DNA of 64,000 bases from UBA1479 sp048263775 (lineage in GTDB: Bacteria; Pseudomonadota; Alphaproteobacteria; Rhodospirillales; Casp-alpha2). This document shows positions 41,953 to 50,204 of this stretch, piece by piece. The DNA lies in contig JBLXDU010000011.1 in NCBI GenBank assembly GCA_048263775.1, positions 62,001 through 126,000 on the forward strand. The letters run 5' to 3'. The notes below the pieces were generated by a model. It was not told where the DNA came from and did not search any database. It worked only from the letters and a program-made list of their open reading frames with translations. Both the position numbers and the translations under genes were made by a program. How positions within the stretch are numbered: position 1 is the stretch's first letter; each line of letters opens with the position of its first letter.

Positions 41953-42374
41953 GAGGCGGCCGCCCGCGCCGCGCACTCGGGGCAGCGGCCGGTCATTTCC
42001 ACGCGCACGTTATCGACGGCGAAACCCTGTTCGCGCGCGCGCCCGGCAAGATGGGTTTCACAGGATTCCAAGTGAACCTCCAGGGTGCGCCCGCAATCGG
42101 TGCAGATGAGAAATCCGGTCGCGTGGTCATGGGGGCCATGATCGCAATGGACGAAGGCGTTCAGGCTTTCGATGCGGTGAACCAGGCCCCGGTCCATCAG
42201 TTTGTCGAGTGCCCGGTAGATGGTCAGGGGGGCTTTCATCCCCGCCTTGCGGATGGCGGGCAGGCCCAGGACGTCATAGGCCGTAAGCGGTTTGTCCGCG
42301 CCTTTCAGCGCCGTCAGCACGGTTTGCTGGTTGCGGGTCAGTGCCGGGCCGTCAAGATGCGCGTGGTCAGCCAT
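41949..42374 (-). CDS. zur: Zinc uptake regulator Zur (Fur family)
   Basis: This 141-residue protein has the Fur-type winged helix (about 12-75, LTAYDVLGLPAIRKAGMKAP) and a metal-binding part with HCDHGPHDHATGFLICTDCG (about 78-97), ESCETH and the last CPEC pair. The two CxxC pairs bind structural zinc and the His-rich loop the sensing zinc. Context with znuB-znuC and a Zur box supports Zur over Fur. It overlaps the znuB stop by eight bases and so is cotranscribed with the transporter it controls. Confidence 0.93.
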   Translation of the reverse strand: MADHAHLDGPALTRNQQTVLTALKGADKPLTAYDVLGLPAIRKAGMKAPLTIYRALDKLMDRGLVHRIESLNAFVHCDHGPHDHATGFLICTDCGRTLEVHLESCETHLAGRAREQGFAVDNVRVEMTGRCPECAARAAAS

Positions 42375-43170
42375 GGTCAGCCGCCTTTCCGTGCCAGGGG
42401 ATCAATCCGATCAGGAACAGGACGAGGGCCGCGACGACGATGGTCGGGCCCGCCGGGGTGTCCGCCGCGACCGCCGCCCCCAGCCCGCCGGCCACGGCCA
42501 GGGCGCCGATGCCTGCCGCGATCATCGCCATGGATTCCGGCGTATGGGCAAGGCGCCGTGCGGCGGCGGCGGGAATGATGAGAAGAGCGGTGATTAAAAG
42601 AATGCCGACGATCTTCATGGCGATGGCGATCACGCCGGCCAGCAGCAGCATGAAGATCAGGCGCTGGCGTGCCGGGTTCATGCCTTCGGCCGCCGCCACG
42701 TCGGGGGCCACCGTGGCGGCCAGAAGCGGCCGCCAGATGCGCAGCAGCACCGCCAGGATCACGGCTCCACCGCCCCAGATCAGGATCAGGTCGTTCGTGC
42801 CGACGGCCAGGATGTCGCCGAACAGATAGCCGAACAGATCAAGACGCAGCCCGGTCATGAAACCCATGACCACCAGGCCCACGGCCAGGGCGGAATGGGA
42901 CAGCAGGCCAAGCAAAGTGTCCGTCGCCAGGCCGCCGCGCCGTTCCAGCGCCAGCAGGGCGAGAGCGACCAACACCGAGACGATGAACACGCCGAGCGTC
43001 GCATCAATGTCGAAGGCAATGGCCGCCGCAGCACCCAACAGCGCCGAATGGGCCATGGTGTCGCCGAAATAGGCCATGCGCCGCCACACGACAAAGCAGC
43101 CCAGGGGGGCGGCAACCAGGGCAACGCCGATGCCGGCCAGGGCCGCGCGGAGAATGAAGTCACTGACCAT
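42367..43170 (-). CDS. znuB: Zinc ABC transporter permease
   Basis: This 267-residue permease has about eight hydrophobic spans and the family start ILRAALAGIGVALVAAPLGC, then RRMAYFGDTMAHSALLGAAA and RLAHTPESMAMIAAGIG. ATG 43170 (MVSDFIL) is chosen because earlier codons belong to an overlapping reading of znuC. It overlaps znuC by 11 bases. It forms the inner-membrane channel for zinc. Confidence 0.94.
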   Translation of the reverse strand: MVSDFILRAALAGIGVALVAAPLGCFVVWRRMAYFGDTMAHSALLGAAAAIAFDIDATLGVFIVSVLVALALLALERRGGLATDTLLGLLSHSALAVGLVVMGFMTGLRLDLFGYLFGDILAVGTNDLILIWGGGAVILAVLLRIWRPLLAATVAPDVAAAEGMNPARQRLIFMLLLAGVIAIAMKIVGILLITALLIIPAAAARRLAHTPESMAMIAAGIGALAVAGGLGAAVAADTPAGPTIVVAALVLFLIGLIPWHGKAADHG

Positions 43171-44098
43171 CTGTGGCGCTCGCGGGATCGATGGGATGGA
43201 TGTCGTCGGCATCATGGCCGGATCCGTGATGGCCGTGATCGTGTTCGTGCTCATGGTCCAGGCGGCAGACGGCGCCGTCGCCGTGGCTATGGGCCGCCGG
43301 GTCGCGGCTGGCCAGGGGAATGACTTCGCCGTCCGGGCCGTGGGCATGGTCGTGGTGGTGTTGGTAGACGGCCAGGGCTTCGACCGCACGCGGGCCGAAC
43401 AGGCGACGGTATTCGGGATCGGCGGCGACGGATTGCGGTGTTCCGGCGCAGCATACATGGTGGTTCAGGCACAATACCCGATCGGTTTCCGCCATCACGA
43501 AATGCAGGTCGTGGGAAATCAGCAGAATGCCGCAGCCAAGCTCGTCGCGGATGTCGCGGATCAGTTCGTACAGCGCCACCTCGCCGGCGAAATCGACACC
43601 TTGGACAGGCTCATCCAGGACCAAAAGGTCAGGGCGACGCAGAATCGCGCGGGCCATCAGGGCACGTTGGAATTCGCCGCCGGACAGGCGCTGCACCGCC
43701 GCATCAATCAGATGGCCGACCCCGGCACGGGACAGGGCATGGGCAATGGCGTCGTCATCTGCCGGCCCGGTCATGGTCATCAGGCGCCTGACGGTGAAGG
43801 GTAGGGTATCGTCGATGGCAAGGCGCTGCGGCACATAGCCCACGCGCAGGGACGTCGCGCGTTCGATCTTGCCCGCATCCGGCCGCATCAAGCCGAGCAC
43901 AACCTTGGCCGTGGTGGACTTGCCGCTGCCGTTGGGGCCGATCAGGGTGACGATCTCGCCGGGATTTATGGTCAGGTCGACGCCCCTGACCAGCCATTCG
44001 CCGCCGCGTTTGACGCCGATGCCCGAGGCGCGGAACAGCACGCCGCCCGGGGTGCCGGGGGCGGTGTCGGGGGCGATGGCACGGGCGGTTCGGGGCAT
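43160..44098 (-). CDS. znuC: Zinc ABC transporter ATP-binding protein with His-rich tail
   Basis: This 312-residue ATPase has Walker A GPNGSGKST (about 54-62), the signature LSGGEFQRAL, Walker B LLVLDEPVQGVD and the switch His in LISHD. After about residue 230 it has a long His/Asp-rich tail (YQHHHDHAHGPDGE and HEHEHDHGHHGSGHD), likely a zinc reservoir or sensor. ATG 44098 (MPRTARA) is chosen over an upstream GTG at 44146, which lies only 11 bases from the Zur box. Confidence 0.92.
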   Translation of the reverse strand: MPRTARAIAPDTAPGTPGGVLFRASGIGVKRGGEWLVRGVDLTINPGEIVTLIGPNGSGKSTTAKVVLGLMRPDAGKIERATSLRVGYVPQRLAIDDTLPFTVRRLMTMTGPADDDAIAHALSRAGVGHLIDAAVQRLSGGEFQRALMARAILRRPDLLVLDEPVQGVDFAGEVALYELIRDIRDELGCGILLISHDLHFVMAETDRVLCLNHHVCCAGTPQSVAADPEYRRLFGPRAVEALAVYQHHHDHAHGPDGEVIPLASRDPAAHSHGDGAVCRLDHEHEHDHGHHGSGHDADDIHPIDPASATDGQ

Positions 44099-44156
44099 GG
44101 CCGACAGGTTCCTGTTTACTTGCGCGGACGGGATCGTGTAAGTCACACCCGATCAC

Positions 44157-44178
44157 GAACGTTATTTTATAACATTTT
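44157..44178. promoter_or_regulatory. Zur box between znuC and znuA
   Basis: GTTATTTTATAAC (44161-44173) is a palindrome with GTTAT/ATAAC arms and is followed by ATTTT, giving the look of the known Zur site GTTATANTATAAC with flanking AAAT/ATTT. It lies in the 105-base divergent gap. It can therefore silence znuA on the plus strand and znuC-znuB-zur on the minus strand when zinc is plentiful. Confidence 0.8.
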
Positions 44179-44203
44179 CCGACGAAAGGCGGAACATAGT
44201 CCA

Positions 44204-45166
44204 ATGAGCGTCCCTGTCAATGCCGGCCACGTCCGTCCGCTGGCGGCGGTTGCCCTGCTGTTTTTGCTGATTGCGGCGCTGTGTGTGCCGCGCCCGGCCG
44301 GGGCCGACCTGCGGGTCACGGCCTCCATCGCGCCGATGCATTCTCTGGCTGCACAGGTGATGGCGGGTGCCGGCGCACCACGGCTGTTGATTCCGGCCGG
44401 CACGTCGCCGCACGGTTTCGCGCTGTCCCCATCGCAGGCCGGTATGCTGGCCGAGGCCGAGGTTGTGTTTTGGATTGGCGGCAGATTGGAATCCGCACTG
44501 GCCAAGCCGATCACTACCCTGGCCAAGACAGCCCGGGTGGTCGCCTTGTCACACGCACCGGGCCTTGTCCGCCTTCCCGTCCGCCATCTTGGTGACGACG
44601 ACCATGGTCATGATCATGGCCACGACCATGGTCAGGGGGTGAATGCGGACGATCCTCATTATTGGCTTGATCCGGAGAACGCCAAGGCGATGCTTACCGT
44701 GATCGCCGATACCTTGGCCGCCGCCGATCCGGCGCGGAAAGACCTTTATGGCCGCAACGCCGCCGCCGCGCGGGTCGGGATTGATGCCTTGACCGCCGAT
44801 TTCAAAGATCGTTTGGCACCGTTTAAGGATCGGCCCTTCATCGTCTTTCACGACGCCTATCAGTATCTGGAGCATCGATTTGGGCTGACCGCCCGGGGGA
44901 TATTGGCCATCGATCCGGATCGTCCGGCGGGGGCCCGCCATATCGCCGCACTGCGGGCGCGCATGGTCAAATTGAACGCCGCCTGTCTGTTCACGGAACC
45001 ACAGTTTCCCTCACGTCTTGCCACGGCGCTGATCGAGGGGACCCAGGCGCGGATCGGTGTTCTCGATCCCTTGGGCACTGATTTCACGCCCGGCCCAGAC
45101 CTGTATGGAAACATGATGACGGCCAATCTGCGGGCCTTCGAGGATTGCTTGGGCGGCAAGTCCTAG
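44204..45166 (+). CDS. znuA: Zinc-binding periplasmic protein ZnuA
   Basis: This 320-residue cluster A-I binding protein has a signal peptide (about 1-34, ending RPAGADLRV). Core motifs are IAPMHSLAAQVMAG (His), GTSPHGFALSPSQ (His), FHDAYQYLEHRFGL (His) and YGNMMTANLRAF, plus a typical His/Asp-rich loop (DDDHGHDHGHDHGQG, about 132-146). ATG 44204 gives the signal peptide, and the frame is open upstream through the Zur box. It delivers zinc to ZnuBC. Confidence 0.95.
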   Translation: MSVPVNAGHVRPLAAVALLFLLIAALCVPRPAGADLRVTASIAPMHSLAAQVMAGAGAPRLLIPAGTSPHGFALSPSQAGMLAEAEVVFWIGGRLESALAKPITTLAKTARVVALSHAPGLVRLPVRHLGDDDHGHDHGHDHGQGVNADDPHYWLDPENAKAMLTVIADTLAAADPARKDLYGRNAAAARVGIDALTADFKDRLAPFKDRPFIVFHDAYQYLEHRFGLTARGILAIDPDRPAGARHIAALRARMVKLNAACLFTEPQFPSRLATALIEGTQARIGVLDPLGTDFTPGPDLYGNMMTANLRAFEDCLGGKS

Positions 45167-45332
45167 GCTCATCCTCCCATTTTCGGACCGGAAATCGGTT
45201 TGGCACCGCGGCTGCCTGCTCTATGCTTTTCCCCGGCGCCGCCGGCCCATTCGAAACATCGACAAGGCCGGCACTGTGAACCGACCACCATACGGCGGCG
45301 TTCTTGGGGGCAGCATGTAAGGGTGAGCTGCC

Positions 45333-46733
45333 ATGCCGTCAGATTATTTGACGCGTGCCAAAGGTCTGTTCCGAATACTTCCCGCCGTATTGCTGATCGC
45401 GGGCGGGCTGTCCCTGTATGTGCCTGCTGCCGTCGCGGAAGAATTCGCCACCGTTCGCATGCGGCCCCAAGCCATGCCCTTCGTGACGCCCGACAACAAG
45501 GTCGTGAAGCGGATCGTCAATTTCTTCATGACGGTGACCAAGAAGTCCGTGCGCGAGGTCTGCGCCAATCAGGCCGAGGTCAAGAGCATCTTCCTGGTCA
45601 ATACCTACAACCGCCAGCTCGCCGATGCGAAATGGCAGTACGATATGATGAACCTGGCGAGCGACCTGTATCGCGCCCTGGAGCCCATGTTCGGGCGCGA
45701 GAAACTGGTCGCTGTGCATCTGTCGCTCGGCCGTACGGAAAGCAGTCGCCCGAACAACCAGATTCAGAAACGCCTGGAACAACTGGAAGACTGCACCACC
45801 GTGCGGTCCCTGCCGAGCGATGCGGTCACTGCGCGCTACCGCGATGCCATGGCGGCGCCCGTGCGCTCGCTGGCCACGGATGCGTCGAAGGCCGTGACCT
45901 CCGGTGCGACCAAGCCATCGACGGTGCCTGCTGAGGACCCCGATAAGCCGTTCGAGACGCATCCGCAGATGCTTGAGGCTCCCAAGCCGGAAATCGACCT
46001 GACCAAAACCGAGATCAAGGCGCCGCCGCCGCAGGGCAAGCCCGGTGCCTGCAACTTCGATATTACCGACCTGTGGCAGCCGGCCTGGCTTGCCCTCGAC
46101 AATGAAAAGTTCCGCATTGCCCGCGCCTTCACCGTCGATGCGGACGCCAACGGCAAGGTCGACGACGTGTCTTTCGTGCTCAAGCGTGAGGACGACAGCG
46201 AGCTGACGACCACCTACCTAAGCCTGCACAGCACCAGGGGCAACGCCGAGATCCGTCATCTGACCCTGGCCGATCCGTTGATGATCTTCCGGCTATGCCC
46301 CGGCAGTCACGATTTCCCCATGCCCGGTGCGGTCATGAAGGAGGCGGCGAAGATCGAACGCCCCGATCTGGCGGCCGAGGTGATGGCCCGGATCAAGGGC
46401 GAGGTCCCACCGCCCGTCGCCGAACCGGATGCCGTTGATTTCTGGCGTTGGGTCGCGGCCATTGTCGCCATTACGGCGGTGCTTCTGGCGATTGCCGTGC
46501 TGGTTGTGTTCTATCTGATGACCCGCAACGACCGTCGGCGCAAGCGTGACCGGCGTGGCAAGAACCGACGCAAGCGCGACCGGCGCAGACGGGACGACGG
46601 CCCCAAGGGTGAGGAACGCCGCAAGGGCGAAGATCGCCGCGCCGACGAGGACCGCCGGGAAGAAGACTCCCGCCGCAAGACCACCGACCGACGCGGCACG
46701 GTCACCGCCGATGACGACGATGCCGACGACTGA
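45333..46733 (+). CDS. Secreted/anchored protein with Arg-rich cytoplasmic tail, unknown function
   Basis: This 466-residue protein has a signal-type N-terminus (about 14-35, ILPAVLLIAGGLSLYVPAAV). A large extracytoplasmic domain (about 36-365) holds Cys residues in REVCANQAEV, LEDCTTVRS, GACNFDI and FRLCPGSH, which could pair. A single membrane span covers about 370-395 (WVAAIVAITAVLLAIAVLVV), and a tail of about 70 residues is packed with Arg, Lys, Asp and Glu (NDRRRKRDRRGKNRRKRDRR). Type I topology is likely, with the tail in the cytoplasm, where it could bind nucleic acid or another protein. I do not recognise the family. It stands alone after znuA with 166 bases upstream. Confidence 0.82.
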   Translation: MPSDYLTRAKGLFRILPAVLLIAGGLSLYVPAAVAEEFATVRMRPQAMPFVTPDNKVVKRIVNFFMTVTKKSVREVCANQAEVKSIFLVNTYNRQLADAKWQYDMMNLASDLYRALEPMFGREKLVAVHLSLGRTESSRPNNQIQKRLEQLEDCTTVRSLPSDAVTARYRDAMAAPVRSLATDASKAVTSGATKPSTVPAEDPDKPFETHPQMLEAPKPEIDLTKTEIKAPPPQGKPGACNFDITDLWQPAWLALDNEKFRIARAFTVDADANGKVDDVSFVLKREDDSELTTTYLSLHSTRGNAEIRHLTLADPLMIFRLCPGSHDFPMPGAVMKEAAKIERPDLAAEVMARIKGEVPPPVAEPDAVDFWRWVAAIVAITAVLLAIAVLVVFYLMTRNDRRRKRDRRGKNRRKRDRRRRDDGPKGEERRKGEDRRADEDRREEDSRRKTTDRRGTVTADDDDADD

Positions 46734-46740
46734 CCGCCGC

Positions 46741-47535
46741 TTATCCGATTCTTGAAGAAATGCCGCCGTCCACGGGCAACAGCACGCCGGTGATGTACTG
46801 TGCTTCGTCCGAGGCCAGGAACAGGGCCGCGTTGGCCACGTCCCAGGCCGTACCCATGCGGCCGTAAAGCGGCACCTGGGCATCGCGTTCGTCGCGCACG
46901 ACCTTGCGGTCGACGCCGCGTTCCTGGGCTCGGCGCTCAATTGCCATGGGCGTGTCGATCAGACCCGGGATGATGACGTTGGCGCGGATGCCGTGGGGCG
47001 CGTTTTCCATGGCCAGCATATGGGTCATGGTATTGATGGCGCCCTTGGACGTCTTGTAGGCGATGGTGCCGCGCGAGCACAGCGACGAGGTCGAGGAAAT
47101 GTTGATGATCGACCCCGACTTCTTTTCGCGCATCACCGGCAGGGCATGCTTGCAGGTCATGAACATGGCCTTCAGATTGAGCTCGAAGAGCTCGTCCCAC
47201 ATCTCGGCCTCAAGCTCGGTTGTCGGCTTGTCGCCGCGCGACCGGCCAACGTTATTGTGCAGCACGTCGATGCGGCCGTAACGTTCGGCGCAGGTCGCGG
47301 CGATATTGCGGCAATCGTCCTCACGGCGCACATCGGCCTGCAGGGTCGATCCCTTGCCGCCCGCGTCGGTGATCATCTTGAGGGTATCGGCGGCGCTGGC
47401 CTCGTCATAGTCGACGACCAGAACGGTGGCGCCTTCCTGGGCGAAGCGGAGGGCGGTGGCGCGGCCGTTGCCGATGGTCTGGCCAGCTTGCTGCCCGCCA
47501 CCGACGACGATGGCGATCTTGTCTTTCAATCTCAT
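46741..47535 (-). CDS. SDR family oxidoreductase
   Basis: This 264-residue classical SDR has VVGGGQQAGQTIGNGRATAL (nucleotide motif with a small insertion, about 9-28), NNVG, catalytic Ser in IINISSTSSL and YKTSKGAINT (YxxxK), ending ITGVLLPVDGG. ATG 47535 is chosen with GGGAGC upstream. The substrate is unknown. It converges with the unknown anchored protein by seven bases. Confidence 0.87.
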   Translation of the reverse strand: MRLKDKIAIVVGGGQQAGQTIGNGRATALRFAQEGATVLVVDYDEASAADTLKMITDAGGKGSTLQADVRREDDCRNIAATCAERYGRIDVLHNNVGRSRGDKPTTELEAEMWDELFELNLKAMFMTCKHALPVMREKKSGSIINISSTSSLCSRGTIAYKTSKGAINTMTHMLAMENAPHGIRANVIIPGLIDTPMAIERRAQERGVDRKVVRDERDAQVPLYGRMGTAWDVANAALFLASDEAQYITGVLLPVDGGISSRIG

Positions 47536-47591
47536 GTGCGGATGCTCCCGAGGATGTTTTTTTGTATACAATGTCGGGAGTATAGACAGCC

Positions 47592-48293
47592 TTACATCGG
47601 ATGGTCGATGGCGAAGGTTTCCTTCAGACCGCGCTGTCCTTCGGGCGTCACGCGGATCACCCGGCTGTCCCGCACGCGCTCAACCCAGCCCAATTCGAAC
47701 AGACGGTCGGACAGGCCCTTGCCCAGGGAGCCGGCGATGTGGTGGCGCCGTTCGCTCCAATCCAGGCAGGGTCGGCAGAAACAGCGCTTTTGCTGGCTGA
47801 GTTGATCCAGGTCGATCCCGAATCCGGCCAGCATGTCACGGCCTGTGGGTGTGACGACACCGCCGTCGGCGGCAAGGTCGATGGCCCCCCGGTCGGTCAG
47901 GGCATCGGCTAGGGATACCCCCAGAACGCCGGCCAGATGGTCGTAGCAGCTGCGGGCCATGCGCAGGTCCCTGTCCATGCGGCTTTCCGGGCGGATGCGC
48001 CGCGGCGTGTCGACGGCGCAGACGACCTGCATGCTTTCCAGCATGGCCGCCACGGTGGGCGAGGACAGGCGAAAATAGCGATGGCGGCCTTGTTTCTCCA
48101 TGGCCAGCAGGCCCGCCGCCTGAAGCTTGGCCAGATGGCTGCTGGCGGTCTGCGGCATGATCCCGGCGCACCAGGCAAGCTCACCCGCCGTCAATGCCCG
48201 TCCGTCGAGTAACGCTGTCAGCATCTGCGCCCGCGTCAGGTCGCCGACCAGATTGCCGATCTCCGCCAAGTTCATTGCGTTCACCGTCGTCAT
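47592..48293 (-). CDS. ArsR-family helix-turn-helix regulator with C-terminal domain
   Basis: This 233-residue protein has an ArsR-type winged helix (about 10-85, RAQMLTALLDGRALTAGELA, MPQTASSHLAKLQAAGLLAM) and an extra C-terminal domain of about 140 residues with CFCRPCLDWSERRHHIAGSL. This CxCxxC-like cluster may bind metal. ATG 48293 is chosen; the frame is open much farther upstream over the divergent DMT gene, but that reading is not coding. It faces the DMT gene across a gap of 129 bases and may control it. Confidence 0.85.
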   Translation of the reverse strand: MTTVNAMNLAEIGNLVGDLTRAQMLTALLDGRALTAGELAWCAGIMPQTASSHLAKLQAAGLLAMEKQGRHRYFRLSSPTVAAMLESMQVVCAVDTPRRIRPESRMDRDLRMARSCYDHLAGVLGVSLADALTDRGAIDLAADGGVVTPTGRDMLAGFGIDLDQLSQQKRCFCRPCLDWSERRHHIAGSLGKGLSDRLFELGWVERVRDSRVIRVTPEGQRGLKETFAIDHPM

Positions 48294-48422
48294 GGGGTGA
48301 TTGTACCCGCCGCCGGGACCGGGCGCACGCGGACATGTTTCGGCGCCGGTCGAAGTGTTCTCCGGCAAGATCGGCCCCGATCCGTGCCACAGTATGCGTC
48401 CCGCAATCAATCCGGACCCCTC

Positions 48423-49364
48423 ATGACGATGACACCCGCCGCGCCGTTTCCCAATCCGCGCGCAACCTTGGACCTGGCCGCGAATCTGGGGCTGCTGGTT
48501 CTGCTCGCCTCTTTGTGGGGGGCGTCCTACAGCTTCATCAAGGTCGGGATCGAGACAATCCCGCCGATCACCCTGATCGCCGGGCGCACGGCCATCGCAG
48601 GTATGGTGCTGCTGATGATCATGCGCGCGTTCGGCCTGCGCATGCCGCGCGACGTTGCGTCCTGGCGGTCGTTCATGGTTCAGGCATGCCTCAACAGCGT
48701 GCTGCCGTTCACGGCCATCGCCTGGGCCGAACAGACCGTGGATGCATCGTTGGCGACGATCCTCAATTCGACCTCGCCGATCTTCATCTTTCTGCTCGCC
48801 ATGATTCTGCGGTTGGAGGGGGAGCGGACCTGGCGCAAGTTCCTGGGAGTCGCCTTCGGTTTCGCCGGGATCGTCCTGGTGATTGGCGGCGATGCCCTGC
48901 AGGGGCTGACGCGGGAACTGATGGCGCAGTTGGTCATTGTTGGCGCCACGGTCTGCTATGCCGGGGCGGCGGTGTTCGGGCGGCGCTTTTCCGGGATGCA
49001 CGCCATCGTCCCGGCGGCGGGATCGATGATCGCCGGCGGTGCCGTGCTGATCCCGGCCAGCCTGATCGTGGAGCAGCCGTGGACGCTTTCTGTATCAACT
49101 GATTCGGCGCTGGCGCTGTTGGGCTTATCCGTGCTGTCGACCGCACTTGCTTTCGTTATCTACTTTCGCCTGCTCAAGACTCTGGGTTCCGTCGGCACGG
49201 CGGCGCAGGCCTATCTCAGGGTGCCCATCGGGGTCGCTCTGGGGGCGCTGGTCCTGGGCGAAACGTTGCCGCTTACCGCCTGGGCCGGCATGGCCTGCGT
49301 GATCGCCGGGGTCGCTGCCATGACCCTGCCGGCGCGGCGCGGAGGGCCGCCTACGGCGCCCTGA
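48423..49364 (+). CDS. DMT (EamA-type) transporter
   Basis: This 313-residue protein has two EamA domains with about ten spans: LVLLASLWGASYSFIKVGIE at the start, AEQTVDASLATILNSTSPIF (the typical loop) and AQAYLRVPIGVALGALVLGE. ATG 48423 gives the family length, and earlier codons form an overlapping reading. It is divergent from the ArsR-type gene. The substrate is not clear. Confidence 0.87.
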   Translation: MTMTPAAPFPNPRATLDLAANLGLLVLLASLWGASYSFIKVGIETIPPITLIAGRTAIAGMVLLMIMRAFGLRMPRDVASWRSFMVQACLNSVLPFTAIAWAEQTVDASLATILNSTSPIFIFLLAMILRLEGERTWRKFLGVAFGFAGIVLVIGGDALQGLTRELMAQLVIVGATVCYAGAAVFGRRFSGMHAIVPAAGSMIAGGAVLIPASLIVEQPWTLSVSTDSALALLGLSVLSTALAFVIYFRLLKTLGSVGTAAQAYLRVPIGVALGALVLGETLPLTAWAGMACVIAGVAAMTLPARRGGPPTAP

Positions 49365-49455
49365 ACCTTCGGCCGCGGACGAAGCGATCGCGCGTGACCC
49401 CGCCGCCGCCCGGCGGCACCATCAGCCGGTGATCTTTCAACGGAGGAACCGGCCG

Positions 49456-49674
49456 ATGTTCGATGGAATTACCGATCTGCGCGACCTTAGCGCGGGACCC
49501 TGGGTCCTGCCGCGGCGGCCGTGGTACGCCCGGTTGGGGGCTTGGCTGCGCCTCTGCGGCGAAAAGGTCCGTCAGCGCCGGGCGCTGGCCCAGCTGGATG
49601 CACGCCTGTTGGCCGACGTGGGACTGACTCGTGCCGAGGCCGCCCGGGAATGCGCCAAGCCGTTCTGGCGATGA
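49456..49674 (+). CDS. DUF1127 small protein
   Basis: This 72-residue protein has the DUF1127 C-terminal motif RRALAQLDARLLADVGLTRA. ATG 49456 has GGAGGA eight bases upstream; the frame is also open 27 bases earlier. Small DUF1127 proteins are RNA- or phosphate-metabolism linked in Agrobacterium and are often stress regulated. Confidence 0.8.
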   Translation: MFDGITDLRDLSAGPWVLPRRPWYARLGAWLRLCGEKVRQRRALAQLDARLLADVGLTRAEAARECAKPFWR

Positions 49675-49749
49675 CGGAGGCTTGCGTACGGGTAACCACG
49701 CGGTTTCTAATGACCGGGGGGCAAGACAAGATGCGAGGAAACGTCGACC

Positions 49750-50190
49750 ATGACCGACCATAAGGGCGGCTGCCACTGCGGTAACATCACCGTCACCTTC
49801 ACCACGGACAAGGACCCGGCGGAAATCGTGCCCCGGGCCTGCCAGTGTTCGTTCTGCCGCAAGCATGCGACCCGCGCCCTGTCCGACAACGCGGGCCATA
49901 TCCATCTGCAGGTCAAGGACGCCAGCCTTCTGGGCCGTTACCGCTTCGGCCTGAAGGTCGGCGATTATGTGTTCTGCAAATCCTGCGGGGTCTACGTTTC
50001 GGCCTATATGGAAGACGGCGCCCCTGGAGAAGAAGGGAGGGCCTGGGCCAACGTCATGGGCAACGCCATGGACGATCGCGACATCTGGGCGCCGACCGAG
50101 CCCATCGAATACGGCGTCGAAACCGAAGACGGAAAACGCGAACGCCGGCGCCACAAGTGGACGCCGGCGTCGATGACGGTCGAAAGCTAA
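49750..50190 (+). CDS. GFA/CENP-V family zinc protein
   Basis: This 146-residue protein has the zinc ligands of the glutathione-dependent formaldehyde-activating (GFA) fold: GGCHCGNI (about 7-14), CQCSFCRKH (about 31-39) and FCKSCGVYV (about 75-83). Members bind glutathione or have unknown activity. It follows DUF1127 by 75 bases and converges with the CmcJ-like gene. Confidence 0.88.
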   Translation: MTDHKGGCHCGNITVTFTTDKDPAEIVPRACQCSFCRKHATRALSDNAGHIHLQVKDASLLGRYRFGLKVGDYVFCKSCGVYVSAYMEDGAPGEEGRAWANVMGNAMDDRDIWAPTEPIEYGVETEDGKRERRRHKWTPASMTVES

Positions 50191-50204
50191 AGGCGGCGCA
50201 GGCG

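Noticed and set aside
47592..49001. A 469-codon extension of the ArsR-type regulator
   Set aside because: Codons upstream of 48293 lie antisense to the clear DMT transporter gene and show no protein-like sequence.
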